64,000 bases of DNA, from NCBI GenBank assembly GCA_963976815.1, contig CAXBLU010000001.1, positions 372,001 through 436,000 on the forward strand. The letters are read 5' to 3'. Numbering within the stretch: the first letter of the stretch is position 1; every line of letters begins with the position of its first letter. A program made the translations under genes and the position numbers. The stretch comes from JAHRVQ01 sp963976815 (GTDB taxonomy: Bacteria > Pseudomonadota > Gammaproteobacteria > Pseudomonadales > Azotimanducaceae). The notes beneath the pieces were generated by a model that was not told the DNA's origin, searched no databases, and saw only the letters and a program-made list of their open reading frames with translations. This document shows positions 41,560 to 50,159 of this stretch, piece after piece.

Positions 41560-42789
41560 ATGCAGAAAACCTCTCTCGACAAGTCAAAAATTAAAATCTT
41601 GTTGCTGGAAGGCGTTCACCAGTCCGCGGTCGAAATCTTTGAAGCCAACGGTTATCAAAATATCGAACAGCACAAGGGCGCGATCTCAGAAGCCGAGCTG
41701 CTGAAAATCATTTCAAGTGTTCATATTTTGGGTATTCGATCCCGTACCCAGGTAAATCAAGCGGTGCTTGCTAAAGCACAACGCCTAATCGCCCTTGGTT
41801 GTTTCTGTATTGGCACTAATCAGGTAGATCTCGATGCGGCCATGGCAAATGGTACTACCGTATTCAACGCCCCCTACTCCAACACCCGAAGCGTGGCAGA
41901 ACTGGTGATCGCCGAGGCGATACTATTGCTCAGGGGCATCCCCGAAAAAAATGCTAAAGCTCATATCGGCGAATGGCTAAAAACCGCCAAAGATTCATTT
42001 GAAATTCGTGGTAAAACCCTTGGTATTGTCGGTTACGGCAACATTGGATCACAGGTTAGCGTCCTAGCGGAATCGTTAGGAATGAAAGTTATTTTCCAGG
42101 ATGCCATCACACGATTACCAATGGGCAATGCCGAGCAGTGCAAAACCCTTGAAGAACTTTTAGCAAAGAGTGATATCGTCACCTTGCATGTGCCCCAGGA
42201 TGACACCACAAAAAACATGATGGGTCGCAAACAGTTTTCACAAATGAAACCTGGCGCTGTATTTATTAACGCTTCACGGGGAACCGTCGTCGATATTGAC
42301 GCCCTGGCTGATGCCCTCGAAAGCAAGCAACTGATCGGTGCCGCCATCGATGTGTTCCCAGTAGAGCCCAAGTCCATTGATGATGAGTTTGTTTCGCCAC
42401 TGCGAAAATTCGACAATTGTATTTTGACGCCCCATGTTGGCGGTAGCACCATGGAGGCTCAGGAAAAAATCGGCGAAGAAGTTGCACAAAAGCTGATTAA
42501 GTTCTCCGACAATGGCTCCACACTTTCGAGCGTCAATTTCCCAGAGGTATCGCTACCGGCCCACCCCAACAGTCATCGGTTGTTACACATTCATGAAAAC
42601 ACCCCGGGCATCCTGTCTCAGATCAATCAATTCTTTTCTGACAAGGGCATCAACATCCGGGCTCAATATTTACAGACCAATAACAATGTTGGTTACGTCG
42701 TGACTGATATTGACCAGGAATATGGCCAATTGGTACTGAATCACCTGAACAGCATCGAAGGCACTATTAAGGCGCGTATTCTATTTTAG
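41560..42789 (+). CDS. serA: D-3-phosphoglycerate dehydrogenase SerA
   Basis: The 409-residue protein matches E. coli SerA closely from start to end: KIKILLLEGVHQSAVEIF, IGCFCIGTNQVDLDAAMANG, SNTRSVAELVI, the NAD-binding LGIVGYGNIGSQ, NASRGTVVDIDALADAL, TPHVGGSTMEAQ and a C-terminal ACT domain (HIHENTPGILSQINQFF). It catalyses the first step of serine synthesis, oxidising 3-phosphoglycerate with NAD; the ACT domain confers serine feedback inhibition. ATG 41560 is chosen by homology; a GTG three codons earlier is possible. It stands alone, preceded by a terminator. Confidence 0.96.
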   Translation: MQKTSLDKSKIKILLLEGVHQSAVEIFEANGYQNIEQHKGAISEAELLKIISSVHILGIRSRTQVNQAVLAKAQRLIALGCFCIGTNQVDLDAAMANGTTVFNAPYSNTRSVAELVIAEAILLLRGIPEKNAKAHIGEWLKTAKDSFEIRGKTLGIVGYGNIGSQVSVLAESLGMKVIFQDAITRLPMGNAEQCKTLEELLAKSDIVTLHVPQDDTTKNMMGRKQFSQMKPGAVFINASRGTVVDIDALADALESKQLIGAAIDVFPVEPKSIDDEFVSPLRKFDNCILTPHVGGSTMEAQEKIGEEVAQKLIKFSDNGSTLSSVNFPEVSLPAHPNSHRLLHIHENTPGILSQINQFFSDKGINIRAQYLQTNNNVGYVVTDIDQEYGQLVLNHLNSIEGTIKARILF

Positions 42790-42869
42790 TTTCCGAACAA
42801 CGCTGATTTTAGGTAAGTGGAAGGGCTGATGGCTCGGACAGTAATTGGAATAAATTGGTAGGGATCTGC

Positions 42870-43535
42870 TTAACCGATTTTATCTTGTCCGGTCTGGAGC
42901 CTGACCAGTTCTTCAATTAGTTCTTCGGGGCAACAACGGGATCTGAAATCCACATCTGAAAATTGAAAACAAACGGTCCTATCTTGAGCAACAATATAGG
43001 TCGCAGGAATTGGCAGGTTCCAACCTCCGGATTCAGAGCTTCCATCCAGATCTACATCCCATTCTGAAAGCAGTGCTTTTTCTTCCTCCGCTAGCTCATA
43101 AACAATATTGAACGACCGTGCGATCTGATTCTGCTTGTCGAAAATAAACTGCACCGGACTATGGTCACTTTCGTTGGTGTTCGCCGCCTGGGGAGATATT
43201 GCCAGATAGTGACTGCCCGCCGCATCGAGTTCCGTGCGAATCAATTCCAAGGCTTCCAACTCGGTCTTGCAGAACATGCACCAGAAGCCGCGAAAGAAAT
43301 TGAGGACAACCGGGCCGGTTTCGAGCAATTGATACAGACTTTGTTGATTGTTGTCTCGATCAATAAAATGAAAATTGGGCGCTGTCTCGCCGGCCTGCAA
43401 TGTTTTCTGCAGCATGCCGCTTCGACGTAACCTTGCCGTTGCCCGGGTCAGCACTGCAAGCTGAGGTGTAGGCAATTGATCACAACTTGCTGACCGAAGC
43501 TTTGCTAACCTATCCAAAAATGACTGTTCAGTCAT
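42870..43535 (-). CDS. peroxiredoxin-like AhpC/TSA-family protein
   Basis: The 221-residue protein has a thioredoxin fold with PVVLNFFRGFWCMFCKTELEAL; Cys86 and Cys89 form a CxxC in the usual peroxidatic region. An N-terminal helical extension of about 45 residues precedes GETAPNFHFIDRDN. The resolving pattern fits atypical 2-Cys peroxiredoxins or thiol-disulfide reductases. No signal peptide is evident, so it is cytoplasmic. It diverges from the LysR gene, which may regulate it. Confidence 0.82.
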   Translation of the reverse strand: MTEQSFLDRLAKLRSASCDQLPTPQLAVLTRATARLRRSGMLQKTLQAGETAPNFHFIDRDNNQQSLYQLLETGPVVLNFFRGFWCMFCKTELEALELIRTELDAAGSHYLAISPQAANTNESDHSPVQFIFDKQNQIARSFNIVYELAEEEKALLSEWDVDLDGSSESGGWNLPIPATYIVAQDRTVCFQFSDVDFRSRCCPEELIEELVRLQTGQDKIG

Positions 43536-43671
43536 ATATTCTCAATTGAAGTCCCAGCGACTTTAAAATCAGGAGCCAATATATTATATTCACCCAGCTT
43601 TGTTAAGCAGCAAATAATTTATGGGCTTTATGCGCAGTGCGAATAGGTCCTCTTAAGTATGGACACACCCT

Positions 43672-44577
43672 GTGGATAGACTTACCGCAATGAACATGTT
43701 CATCCGCGTGGTGGAAACCGGCAGTTTTTCCGCCGTTGCCAAGGAGATGAACAGCACCCAGCCCACCATCAGCAAAAATGTTGCTGAACTAGAGTCCTGG
43801 CTGGGGGCAAAGTTACTCAATCGTAGTACCCGAAGTTTGCGTCTGACCGAGACCGGCACCGACTACTACGAACGATGTGTTGCAATCCTGCAGGATGTTG
43901 AAGAGGCAGAACAAGTTGTTGGCCAACTACAAACCCAGCCCAAAGGTTTGATCCGCGTCAGCGCAGTAGTGGCCTTTGGTCGCCTGCATGTGGTCCCAAG
44001 ACTGGATAAGTTTTTCAGCCAGTACCCAGAGATCAAAGTGGATGTCCGGCTCAATGATCGAGTGATCGATCTGGTTGAAGAAGGCGTAGACGTGGCTTTT
44101 CGTATGGGAGAACTGGCCGACTCGAGCTTGATTGCCAAAAAACTCTGTAATAGCCCAGTCGTCACAGTTGCCTCTCCCGGGTACCTTAAAAAGTTTGGTT
44201 TACCCGCCCATCCAAGAGACCTACGGGACCACAATTATTTGGTTTATTCCGATGGCGGTCGCCGGGCTGAAATTCAATTCCAAGAGGAAGGCGAAGCGTT
44301 TTTTGTACGTGCTGAAGGTAACTTCAAAACCAACAATAGCGAGGCGATGCGCACAGCTCTGGAATCAGGCATTGGGATTACCCGGGCGCCGAGATGGCTT
44401 GTCGGTGACTTGATTTCCAGTGGCGCACTGATTCCAGTGCTCGAATCTTTCCAACCAGGTCCACTGGATATCTATGCCGTGTATCCACCGGGCCGACATC
44501 TACCGTCCAAAGTCCGGACGTTTATTGACCACTTTGCGCTCGAATTTAAAAATTGCAGCAGTATCGGCGGCTGTTAG
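43672..44577 (+). CDS. LysR-family transcriptional regulator
   Basis: The 301-residue protein has an N-terminal winged HTH (about 1-60: MNMFIRVVETGSFSAVAKEM, TQPTISKNVAELESWLGAKLLNRSTRSLRLTETG) and a periplasmic-binding-like effector domain (about 90-290) with VRLNDRVIDLVEEGVDVAFRMG. The start is GTG 43672. This subtype (MDRLTAMNMF) is common as a regulator of neighbouring oxidoreductases. It diverges from the peroxiredoxin-like gene. Effector unknown. Confidence 0.93.
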   Translation: MDRLTAMNMFIRVVETGSFSAVAKEMNSTQPTISKNVAELESWLGAKLLNRSTRSLRLTETGTDYYERCVAILQDVEEAEQVVGQLQTQPKGLIRVSAVVAFGRLHVVPRLDKFFSQYPEIKVDVRLNDRVIDLVEEGVDVAFRMGELADSSLIAKKLCNSPVVTVASPGYLKKFGLPAHPRDLRDHNYLVYSDGGRRAEIQFQEEGEAFFVRAEGNFKTNNSEAMRTALESGIGITRAPRWLVGDLISSGALIPVLESFQPGPLDIYAVYPPGRHLPSKVRTFIDHFALEFKNCSSIGGC

Positions 44578-44744
44578 TTAATAAGTCGCTCGACAAAAGC
44601 CTGCAAAGTTTCGTTGGTTGCAACCGGGGTTATATCCACTGAGTGGGCAACCACGGACACAACAACTACCCAGGCGCTGACCAGCGCCACCGTTATATAG
44701 TTAAACAGGCGTGGGCGAGTTGGTTCGCTTGCACAGATACACAT
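44574..44744 (-). CDS. small single-pass membrane protein
   Basis: This 56-codon minus-strand gene begins at ATG 44744 with GGAGG nine bases upstream and overlaps the LysR stop by four bases. The product has a cytosolic MCICASEPTRPRLFNY start and one hydrophobic helix (about 17-33), then a polar tail NETLQAFVERLIN. An RBS at the right distance and a clean helix support it over a 77-codon plus-strand frame that runs antisense to it. No family recognised. Confidence 0.6.
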   Translation of the reverse strand: MCICASEPTRPRLFNYITVALVSAWVVVVSVVAHSVDITPVATNETLQAFVERLIN

Positions 44745-44880
44745 GACATTATTCCTCCAAGATGGGCGGAATTATATATGCGATATTTCCGGGAACAACA
44801 TCCAGGTATTGAATATATTGGATTCAAATATGGAATAGACAGTCAAAATTACTCTATGGAATATAGATATTCCTGATTAC

Positions 44881-45375
44881 TTATTCGAATTCCTTCACAA
44901 GTAAACTCACTCTTTTGGACCCACCCTCAGTTTCCTGTTGCCCGACCTCAATGAACCCACGCTGCGCGTGAAATGCCAGGGACGCAGGATTAGGCGGTTG
45001 CAGATTTACCTCACAGCAAATCCGCTCTAATCCGCCACGTTGAGCGGAGTCAAATAGATCATCGTAAAGCATTGACGCAAGCCCCAGACCTCGACTCTCC
45101 TCCGCGACAACCACCCGGTCGACATAGGCAAACTGCCCATAGTGATCGGAAAACCAACGGTAGTTCAGGCTCTGATAATGTTGACCCGGTGTTAAGACCA
45201 CCAAAAAACCTAGCATGCGGTCATCCAACGTAACTTTCTGGCAGGACCAGGCCTGTTCAGTTAACGCTGCTAACGCACTGTCATCCAGTGCGTTGACATG
45301 GGGCACGGCAAGATTGTTGAGCTTCAAGAAAGCCGGAAAATCTGCTGCGGTGATCGATTCTAAAACTGTCGGCAT
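44881..45375 (-). CDS. GNAT N-acetyltransferase
   Basis: The 164-residue protein has FPAFLKLNNLAVPHVNAL, FAYVDRVVVAEESRGLGLASML with the SRGLGL acetyl-CoA loop and CEVNLQPPNPASLAFHAQRGF. It is a standard GNAT of unknown substrate, close to proteins annotated as acetyltransferases acting on small molecules. It starts two bases from the end of the DUF481 gene upstream, so the two are co-transcribed. A short AT-rich inverted repeat, GGAATAT and ATATTCC, lies just after its stop at 44858-44873. Confidence 0.87.
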   Translation of the reverse strand: MPTVLESITAADFPAFLKLNNLAVPHVNALDDSALAALTEQAWSCQKVTLDDRMLGFLVVLTPGQHYQSLNYRWFSDHYGQFAYVDRVVVAEESRGLGLASMLYDDLFDSAQRGGLERICCEVNLQPPNPASLAFHAQRGFIEVGQQETEGGSKRVSLLVKEFE

Positions 45376-45377
45376 CT

Positions 45378-46097
45378 CTAGAACTTATACAGTAGAGTCA
45401 CGGCGGTTTCGGTGTCTGTTTTGTCCCTTCCAGCCGGTACCTCTGAAGTGTTCTTAATGTACAGTGCCAGTTTCAAGGCGATGTTATTTAAAACGTCGGC
45501 GGTAAGAGAGGTTTCAGAACGGCTAATCGTCGCAAAGTCACCAATCTGTGCACTCAAACTCTGTTTGAATGTTGCATTTTCACTTACCTTCCAGACATAG
45601 TCCGCCGCCAGCCGAATAATCAACTCATCCTCACTGCCACCGGTTTCTATTTCGGATTGCCGATAACCAAGACCAACGGAACCCTTTAGCTTGTGTATAT
45701 CGCTGGTTATAAACTGACGGCTGTAACCGGCTGTCAGATCAACCTGATAGTCGTAACCGCTGAACTTGTCATCTTCATAGGCAACACGACCAAAGATTGA
45801 AGCTATCTCCGACAGCTTGCGGTCGAGCTGGTAAACCCCATAGTTTTTCTGGGCTGTTTTTTGATCGTCCGTTGTACTGTTTAGAACGTCCAGCTTGAAG
45901 GTATTAACGTAAAGCTCACCATTTCGAATTGCTTCACCGCGAAATTTAAAATTGGATTCGTCCGTATTACCTGTTGAGTAAACCGCACCGACTTCCACTT
46001 CACTTGACCATATGCTGTCTTCTGACGCAGCGAACACTTCACAGGACAGCACTAACAGTGCCAAGCAAGGCAAAACTCGCCGATTAATCCTATTCAT
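45378..46097 (-). CDS. DUF481-family outer-membrane protein
   Basis: The 239-residue protein has a signal peptide (about 1-23), a VEVGAVYSTGNTDESNFKFRGE motif typical of DUF481 and alternating amphipathic strands, ending with the terminal phenylalanine that outer-membrane barrels use for assembly. DUF481 proteins are small barrels of unknown role, sometimes acid- or salt-induced. It lies directly before the GNAT gene on the same strand. Confidence 0.85.
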   Translation of the reverse strand: MNRINRRVLPCLALLVLSCEVFAASEDSIWSSEVEVGAVYSTGNTDESNFKFRGEAIRNGELYVNTFKLDVLNSTTDDQKTAQKNYGVYQLDRKLSEIASIFGRVAYEDDKFSGYDYQVDLTAGYSRQFITSDIHKLKGSVGLGYRQSEIETGGSEDELIIRLAADYVWKVSENATFKQSLSAQIGDFATISRSETSLTADVLNNIALKLALYIKNTSEVPAGRDKTDTETAVTLLYKF

Positions 46098-46233
46098 TAC
46101 CTACTCCTAAAAATTTTCGGCGCGAGTATACCAAGCCCATTGTGCGATGCACCTTAACCGGACAATTTAATACAAAAAACCCAGTGTTCATCGGCACCGC
46201 GTTGTCTTAAGCTAATGAATCAAGGGGGAGTTT

Positions 46234-46992
46234 ATGGGTTTGATCCAAATACCGCGTATCAAAGTACTCTTGGCAGTGCTGATTTTTGCCACACCCCCCC
46301 TGCAGGCCGCGAACCAGGCGGACGCAATCAAGATCATCGATGAAATGGAAGCTATTTATCGCGGTGAAAGCAGCCGCGCCGACATCACGATGATTGTCCA
46401 AACTCCCCAGTACCAGCGGGAAATGAAAATGACTTCCAGCGCAATTGGTGAGGAACAGTCATTCATTAGAATTTTATCGCCAAAAAAAGACCGCGGTATC
46501 GCAACCTTGAAGCTTGATGAGGAAATGTGGAACTACTTTCCAAAAATCAACAAGGTTATCAAAGTCCCACCCTCGATGATGATGGGCTCATGGATGGGCA
46601 GTGATTTCACAAACGACGACCTCGTCAAACAAACTACCTTAACCGACGAATACGACCTGACACTCAATGAAACCGACACCGAGTACACCATTACACTTGT
46701 ACCCAAAGCTCAGACGGTAACGGTCTGGGGCAAGATTGAATATGTCGTGAACCGAATGGAGATGGTGCCCGTTGCGCAGAATTTTTACGATGATCGGGGC
46801 GAACTCATTCGCACCCTGGCCTTTTCGGAACTAAAACAATTTGGCAATCACAGGGTGCCAAGCCGCCTGGAAATGATTCCGCTGAATAAAGCAGGACACA
46901 AAACCATCATCATTTACGACAATCTGGTATTTGACCCTGAGGATGTAGACCCATCGGTTTTTACACTACGAAATCTGAAGTCTCGGTTTTAG
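46234..46992 (+). CDS. LolA-like outer-membrane lipoprotein-sorting protein (PF17131 type)
   Basis: The 252-residue protein has a signal peptide (about 1-25) and a LolA-like open barrel: ADITMIVQTPQYQREMKM, DRGIATLKLDEEMWNYFPKINKVIKVPPSMM, MGSWMGSDFTNDDLV and RLEMIPLNKAGHKTIIIYD. This type is distinct from classical LolA and usually occurs next to FtsX permeases or RND transporters. It should carry lipid or lipoprotein through the periplasm. GGGGGAG precedes the ATG. It opens an operon with two permeases, an ATPase and an outer-membrane barrel. Confidence 0.88.
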   Translation: MGLIQIPRIKVLLAVLIFATPPLQAANQADAIKIIDEMEAIYRGESSRADITMIVQTPQYQREMKMTSSAIGEEQSFIRILSPKKDRGIATLKLDEEMWNYFPKINKVIKVPPSMMMGSWMGSDFTNDDLVKQTTLTDEYDLTLNETDTEYTITLVPKAQTVTVWGKIEYVVNRMEMVPVAQNFYDDRGELIRTLAFSELKQFGNHRVPSRLEMIPLNKAGHKTIIIYDNLVFDPEDVDPSVFTLRNLKSRF

Positions 46993-47001
46993 GCGCATTC
47001 C

Positions 47002-48237
47002 TTGCTACTCAAACTCGCCTTTAGGAACATTTTTCGTCAACGCCGTAGAAGTGCACTCACGGCCTTAAGCATCGGCGGCGGGTACATTCTCTGCGCCCTC
47101 TCCTTTTCATTGATCGAAGGGAGCTACAACAATCTTATTGAACTCTTTACCCTGACTAAAACCGGGCACGTCCAAATTCACCAGGGCAACTATCTAAAGC
47201 GGCCCAAGATACATAAGGCCATCGACAACTACGCAGCGGTGGGGCAGAAGTTAGATCAGCTTGAAGAGATTAAAAGTTACTCTTTTCGAGTGTTTGCGCC
47301 AGCCCTTGCCTACTCCGATGAGGGTAATCACCCCGCCCAGGTCATTGGTATTGATCCTGATCGTGAGCAAACTACCACGCTCGTTAAGGAAAAAGTAACC
47401 GCCGGTCATTACTTAACTGACCAACCGGACGATGACGGATATTTCCAAGCAATGATTGGTAGCGGCATTGCAGAGTCACTTGAGATAGGGCTGGGTGATG
47501 ACTTAATCCTAATTTCAGAAGGTGCTGATGGTTCAATCGCCAACGATGTATTTAAGGTGGGAGCCATTGTGGGTGATCGAAACAGTGTGGATAAAGGCAA
47601 TGTCTATCTACCCCTTAATGCAGCCCAAACCTTTCTTGCCTTAGAAGGCAGGGTTCACGAAGTTGTTCTGACCCTTGATAGCTACAAAGAATCCGAGTCT
47701 TTTGCAAAAAGGCTGCAACCGGGACTCTCTTCACTACCCGTAGCGCCTGACCTCACGATTTCTACCTGGCAACAGGTCGAAGTGGATTTCTACAAGTCGA
47801 TGCAATCCGACAAACAAGGCAATCATGTCACCCTCGGGATCATTTTGTTTATTGTTTTTATTGGCGTGTTGAATACGGTTTTGATGTCGGTTCTGGAGCG
47901 TACCCGGGAGTTCGGTGTACTCAAAGCAATTGGTAGTCGACCGGGTACAATCTTGAGTCTGGTTGCCATGGAAACCACCCTCCTAGCGACAATGAGTGTC
48001 ATTGTGTCCTTTGTGATTGCATTGCCGGTCATGTACTGGATGACCCACGTCGGATTTGCACTCTCGGAACCCATCGATGTTGGCGGCATTGCATTCAGCG
48101 CATTTCGGGGAGAAATGTCAGTCCCAGTGTTTGGCATTCCCTTCCTGTTGTTAATCAGCTTTGCCCTGTTGATCAGCATTCCACCGGGCATCAGAGCAGC
48201 CAAAATTTCGCCTACTCAAGCAATGAGTAGCCATTAA
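47002..48237 (+). CDS. LolC/E-like FtsX permease (first of two)
   Basis: The 411-residue protein has an N-terminal helix preceded by RQRRRSALTALS, a large periplasmic domain (about 45-270) and three helices near 275-300, 320-345 and 370-400, with EFGVLKAIGSRPG as the cytosolic coupling helix. This is LolC/LolE topology and length. The start is TTG 47002, nine bases after the LolA-like stop. The stop TAA overlaps the next ATG. It probably extracts cargo from the inner membrane with its partner. Confidence 0.88.
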   Translation: MLLKLAFRNIFRQRRRSALTALSIGGGYILCALSFSLIEGSYNNLIELFTLTKTGHVQIHQGNYLKRPKIHKAIDNYAAVGQKLDQLEEIKSYSFRVFAPALAYSDEGNHPAQVIGIDPDREQTTTLVKEKVTAGHYLTDQPDDDGYFQAMIGSGIAESLEIGLGDDLILISEGADGSIANDVFKVGAIVGDRNSVDKGNVYLPLNAAQTFLALEGRVHEVVLTLDSYKESESFAKRLQPGLSSLPVAPDLTISTWQQVEVDFYKSMQSDKQGNHVTLGIILFIVFIGVLNTVLMSVLERTREFGVLKAIGSRPGTILSLVAMETTLLATMSVIVSFVIALPVMYWMTHVGFALSEPIDVGGIAFSAFRGEMSVPVFGIPFLLLISFALLISIPPGIRAAKISPTQAMSSH

Positions 48238-49460
48238 TGTTGACCCTCAAACTTGCCATCCGAAACCTACTGCGGAATACCAGACGAACGATCCTCACCG
48301 TCATGTTGATTGGATTCAGCCTCACCGCGTTGATCCTCGCGGATGCTTTGACCCTTGGCATGTTGGATATCCTGGTGAACTCCGTGACAAAAAATGTTGT
48401 TGGAGAAGCCCAGATACATAAACCCGGCTTTCGGCAAAACCTGGATGTCGATTTGTATTTGTCAGAGACTGAGAAAATCCGCGACAGCCTGGATCAAGAT
48501 CCAACCATTGCCGCTTATAGTGAGCGCGTCATCAGCGGCGGCATGATGTCGTCCAGTTACAATGTTGCCACGGGCCTGATGTATGGCATTAATGCTGATG
48601 CTGAAGGACAGGTGACCCAGCTACCTGACGCTATCGTTGAGGGCACATATCTAACGGGTACCCAGGGTGAAATTCTCATTGGTAATGAGCTCGCAGATCT
48701 CCTAGAAATAACCCTTGGCGATCGACTCGTGATCACCCTGAGCGAAGCGAACAGCGGAGAACTTGCCCAGGCACTGTTCCGGGTCTCGGGTATTTTCCAT
48801 TTTGGTATTGAGGGGGTTGATACGGGTCTTGTTTTCGCGAACCTCAGACAAGCTCGGAGTGTGATTGGACTTAGTGACCAACAAAGTCACGAATTTGCGC
48901 TCAGGTTTACCGATCCATCACTGGCCACAATGCCCGGCACCCAGGTCTACCGGCAACTCAATACTGACAATATTGAAACCTTGAACTGGCTTGAACTGAA
49001 CAAACCTATTGCCTCGATTATCGAAATGTCTGGGCTAAGTTCAGTCATTATCGGATCAATTTTGTTTATTCTAGCGGGCTTAGGTGTCATCAATTCGATG
49101 TTTATGTCGATCTATGAACGACTCTACGAATTCGGCGTAGTGAAAGCGTTAGGCGCCAGACCGGCGCGATTAGCGGCGCTGATTTTACTCGAGGCGCTGC
49201 TAATTGCCCTGATTAGTTGTCTTGCAGGTATGACCTTAGGCTATCTACTGGGTAGCTACGCCGCAGAAAACGGAGTGCCGATGGGCGAGTTTCAAGTATC
49301 TGGGATCGCAATCGACAATAGAGTCCTATTGCGGTTAGAACTCTATCAATTCATTCAGTATCCCCTCTTTGTTATTTGCCTAACGGTCGTAGCAGCCCTT
49401 TACCCTGCCCGATTTGCTGCTCGAATTATCCCCACCGAAGCCCTTCAGCGGAGCTTGTAA
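48237..49460 (+). CDS. LolC/E-like FtsX permease (second of two)
   Basis: The 407-residue protein has the same topology: N-terminal helix near 18-40, periplasmic domain with YGINADAEG and GEILIGNELADLLEI motifs and three C-terminal helices with EFGVVKALGARPARL. It starts on the TAATG overlap with the first permease, so translation is coupled. Both share LolC/E features but differ enough to form a heterodimer. The hook that binds LolA in LolC is not recognisable by eye. Confidence 0.88.
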   Translation: MLTLKLAIRNLLRNTRRTILTVMLIGFSLTALILADALTLGMLDILVNSVTKNVVGEAQIHKPGFRQNLDVDLYLSETEKIRDSLDQDPTIAAYSERVISGGMMSSSYNVATGLMYGINADAEGQVTQLPDAIVEGTYLTGTQGEILIGNELADLLEITLGDRLVITLSEANSGELAQALFRVSGIFHFGIEGVDTGLVFANLRQARSVIGLSDQQSHEFALRFTDPSLATMPGTQVYRQLNTDNIETLNWLELNKPIASIIEMSGLSSVIIGSILFILAGLGVINSMFMSIYERLYEFGVVKALGARPARLAALILLEALLIALISCLAGMTLGYLLGSYAAENGVPMGEFQVSGIAIDNRVLLRLELYQFIQYPLFVICLTVVAALYPARFAARIIPTEALQRSL

Positions 49461-49463
49461 TCT

Positions 49464-50159
49464 ATGGCCGCACTTATTGAAACTGAAAATTTGTGTCGAT
49501 ACTTTTATCAGTCCGATGACATCGTGGTGAAAGCCGTTGATGACATCAGTATTCATATTGAACCCGGTGAATTCACCGCGATTATTGGACCGTCCGGTTC
49601 GGGAAAAACGACTCTGCTGCATCTGATTGGCGGTCTTGATACTCCAACGTCAGGGGAAGTCAGCTTGAGTGGTCACAGGATCTCTGGCATGTCAGCCGGT
49701 CAACTGTCTGACTTTCGGCGAGACCATATTGGCTTTGTTTTCCAGGCCTATAACCTGATACCGGTACTATCCGCTGAAGAGAATATTGAATACATCATGC
49801 TATTACAGGGTGTGGACGCCGCCACCCGTAAAGCCAGGGTCGCCGAAACATTAAGGCAGGTGGACTTGAGTGACTATGCTTCGAGGCGCCCGGCAAAATT
49901 GTCCGGTGGACAACAACAAAGGGTCGCGGTTGCCCGGGCCATGGCTTCCCACCCCGACATTATTCTCGCGGATGAGCCCACCGCAAACTTGGATTCCAAA
50001 ACAGGTATTGCCCTGTTGGATGTGATGAAGGAGTTAAATGAAACCCTGGGAATGACTTTTGTCTTCTCGACCCACGATGAAAAGATCATGAAACGTGCCA
50101 GCCGACTCATTCACATAGAAGATGGTCGCGTCCATAAGGACGAAAGAAAGTCTTCGTGA
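49464..50159 (+). CDS. LolD-like ABC ATPase
   Basis: The 231-residue protein has Walker A GPSGSGKTT, Q-loop GFVFQAYNLIP, signature LSGGQQQRVAVARA, Walker B IILADEPTANLDS and H-loop STHDE. It belongs to the LolD/MacB/FtsE group. It starts three bases after the second permease and its TGA overlaps the next GTG. With the two permeases it forms a complete ABC complex. Confidence 0.94.
   Translation: MAALIETENLCRYFYQSDDIVVKAVDDISIHIEPGEFTAIIGPSGSGKTTLLHLIGGLDTPTSGEVSLSGHRISGMSAGQLSDFRRDHIGFVFQAYNLIPVLSAEENIEYIMLLQGVDAATRKARVAETLRQVDLSDYASRRPAKLSGGQQQRVAVARAMASHPDIILADEPTANLDSKTGIALLDVMKELNETLGMTFVFSTHDEKIMKRASRLIHIEDGRVHKDERKSS

Noticed and set aside
44858..44873. AT-rich dyad GGAATAT/ATATTCC after the GNAT stop as a terminator
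   Set aside because: Stem is all weak pairs apart from two G-C pairs, and there is no T run on the minus strand.
44643..44876. plus-strand frame of 77 codons
   Set aside because: Runs antisense to the small membrane protein gene that has a better ribosome-binding site and a membrane helix; no motif in this frame.
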